This document shows positions 41,707 to 49,894 of a DNA stretch of 64,000 nucleotides, one piece after another. Each line of letters begins with the position of its first letter. Position 1 is the first letter of the stretch. Source of the stretch: Wukongibacter sp050859025 (GTDB lineage: Bacteria; Bacillota; Clostridia; Peptostreptococcales; Caminicellaceae); contig NZ_CP138200.1 in NCBI RefSeq assembly GCF_050859025.1, positions 682,001 to 746,000 of the forward strand, in the 5' to 3' direction. Position numbers and translations under genes: made by a program. The notes beneath the pieces were generated by a model, which saw only the letters and a list, made by a program, of their open reading frames with translations, searched no databases and had not been told where the DNA came from.

Positions 41707-44085
41707 ATGAGTTATAACATAGCTAATAGTACAACAAGAATAACAGGAATGTATTCGGGGTTTGATACTGACCAACTTATTAGTGATCTTATGAAAGTAG
41801 AGAATCAAAAAGTTGATACATATAAGCAAAAAAAACAATATCTAGAATGGCAGCAAGAATCATATAGAGAAATAATAAGTTCATTAAGAGAATTTGAAGA
41901 CAAATATTTTAGTTATAGTAATCCCACTACAAATCTACTATCGAACTCAACTTTTAATGGTTATGTAGCTAACATGATAAATGAATATGATGAAAGATAT
42001 ATAGAAATAAGCAGTGCTTCTAGTGCTTTAACAGGAAACTATACGATTAGTAATATCAGCTTAGCTAAGAGTGCTAGAGCAGAAGGAACCACTATTTCAT
42101 CAGGAAGCATAGAGAGTGGCTCTTTAGCAGCTTTTCCTACTATTAGTAGTGCAAATGATAATAATAAGATAACCGTCTCGTTAAATGGAGCTAGTAAAGA
42201 GATAACTATAGATGATGGAATTGCAGACATAAATTCCTTAAAAGCCAACTTGCAAACGAAAATTGATGCTGAATTTGGAAGTGGAAAGATCACAGTTGGA
42301 GTAAATGGAGATAAGCTTACATTTGCTACTGTTTTAGCCACTGACAAAGTGAAAGTGGATTATGCATATAATGAAGGGTATGGTCTATTTGGAAGTAAGA
42401 TTGGTTCAAATAAAGTTATTGATAACCAGAACAATAAGTTTGAGGTAACCTTGGATGGAACTACACAAACCATAACCTTAACACCCAATACTTATGCAAC
42501 TTCAAGTGATTTGCAGGATGAAATTCAAAATCAGATAGATGCAGCTTTTGGGGCTGGTAATATTAGAGTTGTGGATAGTAATAGCACCTTATCATTAAAG
42601 GCTATTGATGGAACGAAAAATGCAACTTCTGCGGATTGGAAGGGTTGGGATACCTTTGTAGTTAATGATACTGGAAATACTGTAGATGGGTCTAATGACA
42701 CCTTTACTGTGACCTTAGATGGAACGGACTATGATATTACTCTTACTCAAAAAGATTACACTCAGAGTGAGTTGGTTAGTGCTATCCAATCAAAGGTAGA
42801 TAGCAGCAAAGTATTAGTTACAGTTGATAATGCAACTGGCAATCTAAGATTTGAGGCATTATCGGGTAAGTCTCTATCTACAGATAAGGTTGAGAACGGT
42901 GGACTTCAGGCTTTAAATCTTGATAGTGTAAACAATTCAAATAAAATAGATTTAACATCTAATTTAACTGATATAAAGGATAATTTTGCTACTCCATTAG
43001 TTCCTGGTGCAGGAGACATTATTGAATTCACTATTAATGGTGAAAGCTTTTCCTTTGATGGAGCAAGTACATCTATTAATGAGATAATTTCAAGTGTTAA
43101 CAGCAATGAAAATGCTGATGTAAGAATGATGTATGATGAAATTACAGATAAGATAGTCATTGAAAGTAAGGATACAGGAGCTACTTCAAAAGTAGAGATA
43201 ACAGATGTCAACGGGAACTTTATGCAGGCCATAGGCCTTAATGGAACTTCACAAAGTGGTAGTGATGCTAGTATTACAATAGACGATGGAAATGGACCTC
43301 AGACTATATCCCGTCCGAGTAATGAGTTTACCGTAAATGGTATAAGCTATGACTTAAAAGAAGATTATGCAGGAGATGTTAGCTTTAGAGTTGAAGGAGA
43401 TTCTGATGAGTTATATGATAAGATAAATGAGTTTGTGGAAGATTATAATAAAATCATTGAAGATATAAATGAGAAGCTAAATGAAGAGAAATACTACGAT
43501 TATGATCCTCTTACTGAGGAGCAAAAAGATGAAATGAGTGAAAAGGAAATAGAGCAGTGGGAAGAAAAGGCGAAAAGTGGTATACTTAAAGGAGATAGTA
43601 CATTACGTAGTCTGGTAAATAACATGAGAAGTATTATGTATGAATCTGTAGATGGAACTGCTTTATATGAGATAGGTATCACTACTAGTTCAAACTATAA
43701 AGATGCAGGAAAGCTTGTAATAGATGAGAACAAGCTTAGAGAAGCCATAGAAGATAATCCAGATGAGATTGCTAATCTATTTGCAAAAGAAGATGAAGGA
43801 ATAGCAAATAAATTATATGATGTCTTAGAAGAAAATGTTTCAATTAAAACAAATAGTAATGGACAAAAAGGTTTTCTTTTAGAGAAAGCAGGTATGTCAG
43901 GTGATAGAACTGTAAACAGCAACACAATAAGTACTCAGATTTCTGATTATGATGATATGATAGCAGATATGCTAGTAGATTTAGTTGCAAAGGAAGATTA
44001 TTATTATAGTATGTTTGCAAAAATGGAAAGTGCTCTTGCAAAAATGCAATCGCAATCAAGCTTTTTTACTGGACAAATGGGTTAG
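41707..44085 (+). CDS. fliD: Flagellar filament cap protein FliD, enlarged
   Basis: 792 residues, long for FliD (400-550 is common). N-terminal TRITGMYSGFDTDQLISDLMKVENQKVDTYKQKKQYLEWQQESYREI is the FliD D0/D1 signature, and the C-terminal part (DEIANLFAKEDEGIANKLYDVLEE, SISTQISDYDDMI-like NTISTQISDYDDMIADML, MFAKMESALAKMQSQSSFFTGQMG) is equally typical. The middle is swollen by three related units beginning near residues 152, 242 and 330. FliD forms the cap that folds flagellin at the tip and is exported by the flagellar system. Confidence 0.93.
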   Translation: MSYNIANSTTRITGMYSGFDTDQLISDLMKVENQKVDTYKQKKQYLEWQQESYREIISSLREFEDKYFSYSNPTTNLLSNSTFNGYVANMINEYDERYIEISSASSALTGNYTISNISLAKSARAEGTTISSGSIESGSLAAFPTISSANDNNKITVSLNGASKEITIDDGIADINSLKANLQTKIDAEFGSGKITVGVNGDKLTFATVLATDKVKVDYAYNEGYGLFGSKIGSNKVIDNQNNKFEVTLDGTTQTITLTPNTYATSSDLQDEIQNQIDAAFGAGNIRVVDSNSTLSLKAIDGTKNATSADWKGWDTFVVNDTGNTVDGSNDTFTVTLDGTDYDITLTQKDYTQSELVSAIQSKVDSSKVLVTVDNATGNLRFEALSGKSLSTDKVENGGLQALNLDSVNNSNKIDLTSNLTDIKDNFATPLVPGAGDIIEFTINGESFSFDGASTSINEIISSVNSNENADVRMMYDEITDKIVIESKDTGATSKVEITDVNGNFMQAIGLNGTSQSGSDASITIDDGNGPQTISRPSNEFTVNGISYDLKEDYAGDVSFRVEGDSDELYDKINEFVEDYNKIIEDINEKLNEEKYYDYDPLTEEQKDEMSEKEIEQWEEKAKSGILKGDSTLRSLVNNMRSIMYESVDGTALYEIGITTSSNYKDAGKLVIDENKLREAIEDNPDEIANLFAKEDEGIANKLYDVLEENVSIKTNSNGQKGFLLEKAGMSGDRTVNSNTISTQISDYDDMIADMLVDLVAKEDYYYSMFAKMESALAKMQSQSSFFTGQMG

Positions 44086-44116
44086 GAACTTTAGATAATT
44101 ATTGGGAGGTAAAGAC

Positions 44117-44497
44117 GTGGTAAACAATGCTTATGATCAATACATGAAATCTTCAATAATGACAGCACCTCCAGAAGAATTGGTTCTTATGCTATATAAT
44201 GGTGCAATGAAATTTTTAAAAAGAGCTATAATACATCTGGAGGATAATAATTTGGAAGGATGTCATAAAGCTGTAGTTAGAGCACAAGATATAGTTATAG
44301 AATTTATGTCTAAGGTTGATACCGATTATGAGGTTGGAAAAAATCTATATGATTTATATGAATATATGTATAGAAGACTAGTAGAGGCAAATGTAAAGAA
44401 GGACAAAGAAATAATAGAAGAAGTATATGGTATGTTTAGTGAACTTAAAGAAACTTGGGAGGAAGCCATAAAAATTGTTAGAAAAAACAAAAAATAA
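44117..44497 (+). CDS. fliS: Flagellin export chaperone FliS
   Basis: 126 residues with the FliS core NAYDQYMKSSIMTAPPEELVLMLYNGAMKFLKRAIIHLEDNNLEGCHKAVVRAQDIVIEFMSKVDTDYEVGKNLYDLYEYMYRRLVEAN. FliS wraps the C-terminus of flagellin until it is exported. The start is GTG 44117, six bases after GGGAGGT. Placed after fliD as in most Firmicutes. Confidence 0.95.
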   Translation: MVNNAYDQYMKSSIMTAPPEELVLMLYNGAMKFLKRAIIHLEDNNLEGCHKAVVRAQDIVIEFMSKVDTDYEVGKNLYDLYEYMYRRLVEANVKKDKEIIEEVYGMFSELKETWEEAIKIVRKNKK

Positions 44498-44948
44498 GGG
44501 GATAAATATATTAGTAGAAATTTTAAATGTTAAGTTAGAATTACTACAGGGTATATATAATTTAACCTGTGAACAGACTCAAAACCTGAACAACGAAAAT
44601 ATCGAAGGCTTTATCAAAATAATTGATAGAAAAGAGATTAGAATAAAAAAAATCAAAGAACTAGATGAAAAATATAGTGATGGTTTAAAAAGAATAAAGG
44701 AACTTTACAATGTTGAAGAATTAGATGGTATACAAGGCTTTGAAAAGATATGTATTTTGCAGAAAAATATACAGAAAATTTTAAAGAATATATGTGACGT
44801 AGATAGGTCCAATAGAGAAAAGTTTGACCTAGAGTTCGAAAAGGTAAGAAGTAAAATGGTAGACTTTAAGAAAGGTAAAAAAATAACTTCTAGTTATTAC
44901 AAAGTACCTACCCAAGTAGGAGGTTACTTTATCGATAATAAAAGATAA
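44475..44948 (+). CDS. FliT/FlgN-like helical flagellar protein
   Basis: 157 residues, all-helical, with Lys/Glu-rich coiled-coil stretches (VKLELLQGIYNLTCEQTQNL, EIRIKKIKELDEKY, EKVRSKMVDFKKGKK). The position after fliS and the composition suit a FliT-type or FlgN-type export chaperone, though identity is too low to name. The start is unclear: TTG 44475 overlaps fliS by 23 bases, while an AAGGGG site lies at 44497-44502 with no ATG, GTG or TTG behind it. So either TTG 44475 is used or a rarer start occurs. Confidence 0.65.
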   Translation: MLEKTKNKGINILVEILNVKLELLQGIYNLTCEQTQNLNNENIEGFIKIIDRKEIRIKKIKELDEKYSDGLKRIKELYNVEELDGIQGFEKICILQKNIQKILKNICDVDRSNREKFDLEFEKVRSKMVDFKKGKKITSSYYKVPTQVGGYFIDNKR

Positions 44949-44971
44949 GCTTCTTTGTAGGAGGGATACTT

Positions 44972-45166
44972 ATGGAAGTCAATTCTTATCAAATGGAAAA
45001 TTTACAAAGCCTTCAAAGTACCTTAAGTATAGTTGCAATGGACATGGCAATGGGACAAGGTACACAGTCGATGACGGCGATGATTGAGGACATGGAACAA
45101 ATTTCTAATAATTTAGAAAGATCTGTAACACCTCATAAGGGTGGGAACATTGATATTAGATTATAA
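44972..45166 (+). CDS. Putative motility protein YjfB family
   Basis: 64 residues: YQMENLQSLQSTLSIVAMDMAMGQGTQSMTAMIEDMEQIS. The Met/Gln-rich helix matches the YjfB-type 'putative motility protein' family found in flagellar loci of Firmicutes. Function unknown. GGAGGG lies before ATG 44972, and a good terminator follows at 45173. Confidence 0.78.
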   Translation: MEVNSYQMENLQSLQSTLSIVAMDMAMGQGTQSMTAMIEDMEQISNNLERSVTPHKGGNIDIRL

Positions 45167-45172
45167 GACTTT

Positions 45173-45202
45173 AAAGCAAGCAGAATTTTCTCTGCTTGCT
45201 TT
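45173..45202 (+). terminator. Terminator after the YjfB-family gene
   Basis: AAAGCAAGCAGA pairs with TCTGCTTGCTTT around ATTTTC. A perfect 12-bp stem, with a weaker T run after it. Confidence 0.8.
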
Positions 45203-45237
45203 AAGTATATTTATAATACATAGGAATGGATGATATC

Positions 45238-45717
45238 ATGTCAACGGAAAGCATTATAAATGAATTAATCAATATAAGCAAAAACAAATATAGGCTTTTA
45301 CAAATATTGTTAGGTATTGAAAAAAATATAAATCAATCCCTACAGTCGTTTATGGCACAAAATGTTATTAAGCAGATGGAGATAAAGGATAAATATATTG
45401 CTAAAGCAGACAATTTAGATGTGAAATTTTACACTTGTTTTGACGAATTGAAAAGAAGCCTGGGTGTGGATAGTATAGATAAGATTGATGGTATGAAATA
45501 TCCTAGAATGAAGGAATTAAAACAAATTGTTAGTGAAATCTTAGATGTAGTAGATGAGATAGAACTTATTAGTAGCAAAAATTCTAAAATTTTTAATAGC
45601 AATATTGATACAATGGGAAATAAGCTGAGAGGAATAAAGCAGGGGGAAAAAGCAGCAAATGCATATAAAGCTCATAAAAAGCTTTCTAAAAAACAAGACT
45701 CTCATGGGAAAAAATAG
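45238..45717 (+). CDS. FlgN/FliT-like helical flagellar protein
   Basis: 159 residues, all-helical (INELINISKNKYRLLQILLGIEKNI, KELKQIVSEILDVVDEIELI) with a basic tail (HKKLSKKQDSHGKK). It resembles the FlgN-like proteins but is not clearly named. I chose ATG 45238, which has GGATGAT a few bases upstream; the earlier ATG at 45226 sits inside that site. A third helical chaperone-type gene in the island, after flgN (18877) and 44475. Confidence 0.65.
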   Translation: MSTESIINELINISKNKYRLLQILLGIEKNINQSLQSFMAQNVIKQMEIKDKYIAKADNLDVKFYTCFDELKRSLGVDSIDKIDGMKYPRMKELKQIVSEILDVVDEIELISSKNSKIFNSNIDTMGNKLRGIKQGEKAANAYKAHKKLSKKQDSHGKK

Positions 45718-45768
45718 AATTTATAATGTTATTGATTATGCTAAGGGTTTTAGATTTTATATTATCTA

Positions 45769-45870
45769 TATAGAACGCACTTATAAATCTACATTTTAAA
45801 TTCTTGAATAGCTAACGTTTCAAGGCTTTTCAAGGAATCAAAATGTAAAAGATTTATTGCGATTTCTATA
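45769..45870. repeat. Family B palindromic element, copy 6
   Basis: 102 bp, ends TATAGAACGCAC...GATTTCTATA, same orientation as 11627-11728. The loop has a few substitutions, so it is older than the three identical copies. Confidence 0.85.
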
Positions 45871-46068
45871 GGACCCTTAGCTTTTGACAAAAATAACTAC
45901 TTTGAAAACTATCATTCCGAACTTTTCTATTTTTTTCTAAGGCATTTTTCGTCATTTTATGTATAATTATTATACAAAAATTTTGCCTTTTTCAACAAAA
46001 TTTTTAATGTAAAGATTGTACACAAAAAATTAACACGTTATTAACATTTGAATATAGGGAAAATACAC

Positions 46069-46287
46069 TTATCAACAGAATTATCCACATTATCCACAGA
46101 AATCTAAAAAAATATCCACAAATATGTGGAATAATAGTTTTGTCTAATAAAATTGTATACAAACGAATAAAATATTATAATCTGTAAATTCTGATAAAAA
46201 TTCAGTATTTTGAGCCGTCGTATTGAAGTCGGATTTTATACGAAAAATGACTTGAGAAGTAATTGCAGATTACAAAATTGTGGATAA
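46069..46287. other. DnaA-box cluster in AT-rich spacer
   Basis: Two adjoining perfect boxes TTATCCACA (46081-46089, 46090-46098), variants TTATCAACA (46069-46077) and ATATCCACA (46112-46120), and an opposite-strand TGTGGATAA (46279-46287), with more near-matches around (TGTGGAATA 46124, TGTGGAAAA 46310). DnaA binds such 9-mers. No dnaA gene is in the window, and base-composition asymmetry and gene orientation do not switch here. Confidence 0.65.
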
Positions 46288-46399
46288 AATAAGTAATACT
46301 ATTAAAAATTGTGGAAAATTTCAAAAAAAGAAAAATATAATTGTGTTTTAGACAAATTTATATGGGTAAAATATATAGTATAGACAAGCTGTTATTAAT

Positions 46400-46495
46400 T
46401 ATAGGGATTCAAAGAAGGCTATTAGCTTATACAGATTTAAAATTAAAAAAACTTAAATATCTAGATATATATTAAATTTTGTAACATGAACTCTA
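46400..46495. repeat. Possible decayed family A element
   Basis: The start TATAGGGATTCAAAG and end GAACTCTATATA follow the A end pattern, and TTATACAGATTTAAAA resembles the inner arm. Heavily diverged, so only a suggestion. Confidence 0.3.
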
Positions 46496-46671
46496 TATAT
46501 TTAAATCACTTGGATAAGATATAATTGACGTCATAATTGAATAAGATATAGATATAGATAAGCAACTTCAAGGTTAAATAAATCTTAATGTTGCATATCA
46601 ATAATAGAATATAATGCACAATCTTCAATTGGTTAAATTAAAACTACTAGAGATAGAGAGGATACAATTTA

Positions 46672-46697
46672 GGAGTTTTAATTTAAATTAAAACTCC
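46672..46697. promoter_or_regulatory. Perfect 26-bp palindrome upstream of hpf
   Basis: GGAGTTTTAATTT is followed at once by its exact reverse complement AAATTAAAACTCC. It ends 33 bases before the hpf start. It could be a protein operator, a hairpin in the leader or a terminator lacking a T run. Confidence 0.55.
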
Positions 46698-46730
46698 ATT
46701 AAACATATATATTGGAAGGAGCTGAAGCTT

Positions 46731-47261
46731 ATGAAAGTAAAAGTAAGTGGAAGAAACTTGGAGGTTACAAATGCGTTAAAGGACACAATATTTGCTAAAC
46801 TAGAGAGGTTTGGAAAATATTTTAAGGATGACATTGAAGCTAAGGCTACCTTGAGTGTAGAAAAAAATAGACAGATTGTAGAAATAACAATACCTATAAA
46901 TGGTACTTTATTAAGGGCAGAGGAATCGACAATAGATATGTATACTTCTATTGATAAAGCCATTGACAAATTATATAAGCAAATGGAGAAGCATAAGACT
47001 AGATTAGAAAAGAGATATTTTGGTCATGATACAATCAGATTTGAGCATATACCAAATATAGATGAAAGTGAACTAGAAGAATCAAAGATTGTAAAAACTA
47101 AGAAGTTTGCCATTAAACCTATGGATCCTGAAGAAGCAGTACTTCAAATGGACTTATTGGGACACAGCTTTTTTGTATTTACTAATGCAGATACTGATGA
47201 AGTAAATGTTGTATATAAAAGAAAAGATGGTCATTATGGTTTAATTGAACCATATATTTAA
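46731..47261 (+). CDS. hpf: Ribosome hibernation promoting factor, long form
   Basis: 176 residues. N-terminal S30AE/YfiA domain (MKVKVSGRNLEVTNALKDTIFAKLERFGKYF...AEESTIDMYTSIDKAIDKLYKQMEKHK) and C-terminal dimerisation domain (VKTKKFAIKPMDPEEAVLQMDLLGHSFFVFTNADTDEVNVVYKRKDGHYGLIEP). The long form joins two 70S ribosomes into an idle 100S particle in stationary phase. GGAAGGAG precedes ATG 46731. It lies upstream of secA with three genes between, a conserved Firmicutes neighbourhood. Confidence 0.96.
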   Translation: MKVKVSGRNLEVTNALKDTIFAKLERFGKYFKDDIEAKATLSVEKNRQIVEITIPINGTLLRAEESTIDMYTSIDKAIDKLYKQMEKHKTRLEKRYFGHDTIRFEHIPNIDESELEESKIVKTKKFAIKPMDPEEAVLQMDLLGHSFFVFTNADTDEVNVVYKRKDGHYGLIEPYI

Positions 47262-47285
47262 AAATTAGAATTTGTTAAAGCATCA

Positions 47286-47314
47286 GGAACGGTCTATGAC
47301 CGTTCCTTTTAATA
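47286..47314 (+). terminator. hpf terminator
   Basis: GGAACGGTC pairs with GACCGTTCC around TAT, followed by TTTTAATATTTTT. Confidence 0.88.
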
Positions 47315-47530
47315 TTTTTGACGGTGCCACTGAGGTGTTGATATAGAAGAAGAACCTGTATTATCTAGTTAATGGTAATGGAAAAAAAGAAGTAGCTTAG
47401 TCGACGAAAGGGCTTTAAGAAAGCAGATGTTTAAAATCAAATTTTGGAATAATGCATACTATATATAGAGATAAAGTATACATTATATTTGTTAAATAAA
47501 TGAATATTATATAATTTAGGAGGAAGTAGG

Positions 47531-48370
47531 ATGTTTCAATTAAGTTTTTGGGTAGGAGTAAGTGTCATTGCGATGGCATGTTTAGCAGAGTATGTAGACT
47601 CTACATTAGGTATGGGGTATGGAACGAGCTTAACACCGATATTACTGATGCTTGGCTTTGAACCTATTCAAGTAGTACCAGCCATTTTATTAGCAGAATT
47701 GTTTACTGGATTACTAAGTGGAATAATGCATACAAAAGTTGGAAATGCTAACTTCAAAATAGAAACTTTAAACCCTGTGAAAGTTAAAAATGGATTAAAA
47801 AAATATGGATTTGTAGAAGCTTTCAAAAAGGGAACCTCTCTTCATTTAAAAATTGCATTATTAATAGCTGCTTTCAGTATAATAGGTTCTATCATAGGAG
47901 TGAATCTTGCTATCAAGCTCCCAGCATTATATTTAAAAATGTATATTGGAATATTAGTTTTTGCTATAGGAATATATATAATATTTACTTATAATAAGAA
48001 ATTTGATTTTACATGGACTAAGCTTTCTTTGATAGCAATTATTGCTTCCTTTAATAAAGGTATAAGTGGAGGCGGGTATGGCCCTGTCGTTACAGGTGGA
48101 CAGTTACTTGCAGGTGTAGATGGTAAAAACGCGGTTGCTATTACTTCACTAGCGGAAGGGCTGACTTGTATGGTAGGAACATTGATGTATTGTTATACTA
48201 TAGATACCATAGATTGGATGCTTGCTCCATATCTAATATTAGGAGGAATTCTTGCTGTACCACTTTCTGCTATTACAGTAAAGAGAATAAATATGGATAA
48301 GATGAAGGTATTTATCGGTTTTGCAACAATTTTTTTAGGAGCCTTTACAATATCTAGGATTTTTTTATAG
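47531..48370 (+). CDS. TauE/SafE family anion permease
   Basis: 279 residues with about eight hydrophobic segments. N-terminal SVIAMACLAEYVDSTLGMGYGTSLTPILLMLGFEPIQVVPAILLAELFTGLLSGI and a second half repeating the pattern (IAIIASFNKGISGGGYGPVVTGGQLLAGVDGKNAVAITSLAEGLTC) show the inverted two-half layout of TauE/SafE sulfite/sulfonate exporters. The substrate is unknown. GGAGGAAG precedes ATG 47531. The gene is alone. Confidence 0.9.
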   Translation: MFQLSFWVGVSVIAMACLAEYVDSTLGMGYGTSLTPILLMLGFEPIQVVPAILLAELFTGLLSGIMHTKVGNANFKIETLNPVKVKNGLKKYGFVEAFKKGTSLHLKIALLIAAFSIIGSIIGVNLAIKLPALYLKMYIGILVFAIGIYIIFTYNKKFDFTWTKLSLIAIIASFNKGISGGGYGPVVTGGQLLAGVDGKNAVAITSLAEGLTCMVGTLMYCYTIDTIDWMLAPYLILGGILAVPLSAITVKRINMDKMKVFIGFATIFLGAFTISRIFL

Positions 48371-48747
48371 TTCAAATATATGTTATTGAGTTGTCGAATT
48401 AAGAAGGGTTATAGATAGATGCCTATATAAATTATCATATATATAGACATTGGTCTATAACTATTTTTTTAAAATTTATTTATATTTCGAAGGATTTTGT
48501 CAATAAAGATAGAAGTAATTATATAGGGCTTACATAATTTGGTCTATGAATGTCGAAAAAGTTAGCATTCAACCTAGAATATATAATATAGAGATGTGTG
48601 ACTTAGGAATTTGAGTATTAAGAAGACGTATAGGCTATTAACTACAGAGGGTATATTTGTAGTGAACGGTTTACAACCGTTCTAGTATAAACTAAAATTC
48701 TTAATCACATATCTATAGTCAACTTTATTGAGGAAAGGAGTTTTACA
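48371..48747. other. Intergenic region with a short hairpin
   Basis: I see no gene. Near the end, GAACGGTT (48664-48671) pairs with AACCGTTC (48675-48682), similar in stem bases to the hpf terminator at 47286, but no T run follows. The region should carry the promoter of the DUF5317 gene. Confidence 0.45.
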
Positions 48748-49341
48748 ATGTTTTTAGAAGCAGCAGTTCTAGGAGTAGTAATAGGTCTTGTAAGAAAAGG
48801 TAGCATAAGAAATATCAGTGTTACTAAGATTAGGGGTTGGATTTTAGCTCTTATAGCCTTTGTTCTACAAATATCAACACTAATTTTTCGTGATGTATCT
48901 TTCGTAGAATCCTATGGTCGATATTTTTATATAGCATCGTCGATACTGATAATATTGACATTGGTTTTTAACTTAGATAAGAAGGGCATGTGGATAATCT
49001 TAACAGGATCAATACTGAATTTTATAGTTGTTATTATGAACGGAAATAAAATGCCAATAAGTTTTGACGGGTTAGAGCTCGCAGGATTACAAAATATGAT
49101 AGATGGTATAAAAAGTGGAGAGATTACAAATTATATGTCTATAGAGCAGGTTACAAATTGGACAAAGCATTTAGGAAAGTATATAGTTATGCCTAAGCCC
49201 TACCCTATGGCGAAGGTTATAAGTATAGGAGATGTATTTATGTCTCTTGGAATAATACTCTTCGTACAAGGTCAAATGATTAAACCATATCTAGTTACGA
49301 AAAGTAGGATGGTAAGTGTCGGATATAGAGGAAGAATCTAA
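48748..49341 (+). CDS. DUF5317 family membrane protein
   Basis: 197 residues with about five hydrophobic segments: MFLEAAVLGVVIGLVRKGSIRNI, GWILALIAFVLQISTLIF, YFYIASSILIILTLVFNL, MWIILTGSILNFIVVIMNGNKMPIS and VISIGDVFMSLGIILFVQGQM. The NGNKMPIS motif and the middle extracellular loop before MPKPYPMAKVISIGDV fit DUF5317. Function unknown; found in Clostridia. AGGAAAGGAG precedes ATG 48748. Followed by the double hairpin region. Confidence 0.83.
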   Translation: MFLEAAVLGVVIGLVRKGSIRNISVTKIRGWILALIAFVLQISTLIFRDVSFVESYGRYFYIASSILIILTLVFNLDKKGMWIILTGSILNFIVVIMNGNKMPISFDGLELAGLQNMIDGIKSGEITNYMSIEQVTNWTKHLGKYIVMPKPYPMAKVISIGDVFMSLGIILFVQGQMIKPYLVTKSRMVSVGYRGRI

Positions 49342-49350
49342 AAATAGGAC

Positions 49351-49380
49351 AGTCTGAGGCAGGGAAACCTGTCTCAGATT
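49351..49380 (+). terminator. Hairpin copy 1 of a duplicated terminator
   Basis: AGTCTGAGGCAGG pairs with CCTGTCTCAGATT around GAAA. No T run follows. The 25-base core is repeated exactly at 49520-49544. Confidence 0.7.
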
Positions 49381-49519
49381 GTTGACAAAGTCAACAAGAT
49401 GATAGACTGCTGAGAAATCTGAATTTCGAGGCGTGCTGAAAGCAAGAGACCGCAGCGTATATAGACATACGTAAGGGTTCTTGCTTGAAGCAACAACAAA
49501 GAAATTCTGGTTTATCAGT
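49376..49519. other. 144-bp structured insert between two identical hairpins
   Basis: GTTGACAAAGTCAAC is a small hairpin at the start. Then an outer stem (ACTGCTGAGAAATCTGAATTTC with GAAATTCTGGTTTATCAGT) encloses inner stems such as AAGCAAGAGACC with GGTTCTTGCTT and ACGTA/TACGT-like parts. It has higher GC than its surroundings and no open frame. It may be a mobile palindromic element or a structured RNA. Confidence 0.5.
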
Positions 49520-49550
49520 AGTCTGAGGCAGGGAAACCTGTCTCTTTTTT
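49520..49550 (+). terminator. Hairpin copy 2, complete terminator
   Basis: The same 25 bases as 49351-49375 (GAGGCAGG GAAA CCTGTCTC stem), here followed by TTTTTT, so this is the working terminator, presumably of DUF5317. Confidence 0.85.
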
Positions 49551-49619
49551 ATAACACATACTGAAGTCTAGGATGACTTTATAATTTCCGTTATGTGCTT
49601 CAACAAAGTCCATCTTGCT

Positions 49620-49640
49620 AATCTTTATAAAGGATTTTGT
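49620..49640. repeat. Short family D repeat
   Basis: AATCTTTATAAAGGATTTTG, like 3317-3338. Confidence 0.3.
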
Positions 49641-49825
49641 AATCAAAAATTAACCAATAATTCACAAAATCAACATAATAATCACACAATTTAGTGATAT
49701 AATATATATTTGAAGAATTTTATTATATTTTATACTGAAATAGGTCAAAAATTCTAAAAAGCACATATAGTTTTGACTAGTATTCGATCAGAAAAGGCAA
49801 GGGGGCAAATATTAAGCCCGAAATT

Positions 49826-49860
49826 ATATATAAACTAAGATTTACTTGGAACTCTCTATA
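49826..49860. repeat. Solo arm of family A, reversed, before secA
   Basis: ATATAAACTAAGATTTACTT then GGAACTCTCTATA is the reverse complement of the left half of family A. The other half is missing. It ends about 35 bases before the secA start and must be in the secA leader or promoter. Confidence 0.7.
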
Positions 49861-49894
49861 ATTGACCTATAAGAGTATTGAAGGGATGAGAGAA

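Noticed and set aside
42039..42347. Minus-strand open frames inside fliD and other long genes
   Set aside because: They are shadows of strong plus-strand genes, with no ribosome site and odd composition.
46069..46287. Chromosomal replication origin (oriC)
   Set aside because: DnaA boxes are clear, but no dnaA, dnaN or other origin genes are near, and there is no change of gene direction or purine-strand bias. Kept only as a DnaA-box cluster.
49376..49519. tRNA or known riboswitch
   Set aside because: No cloverleaf with anticodon arm and no recognisable aptamer core; only nested stems.
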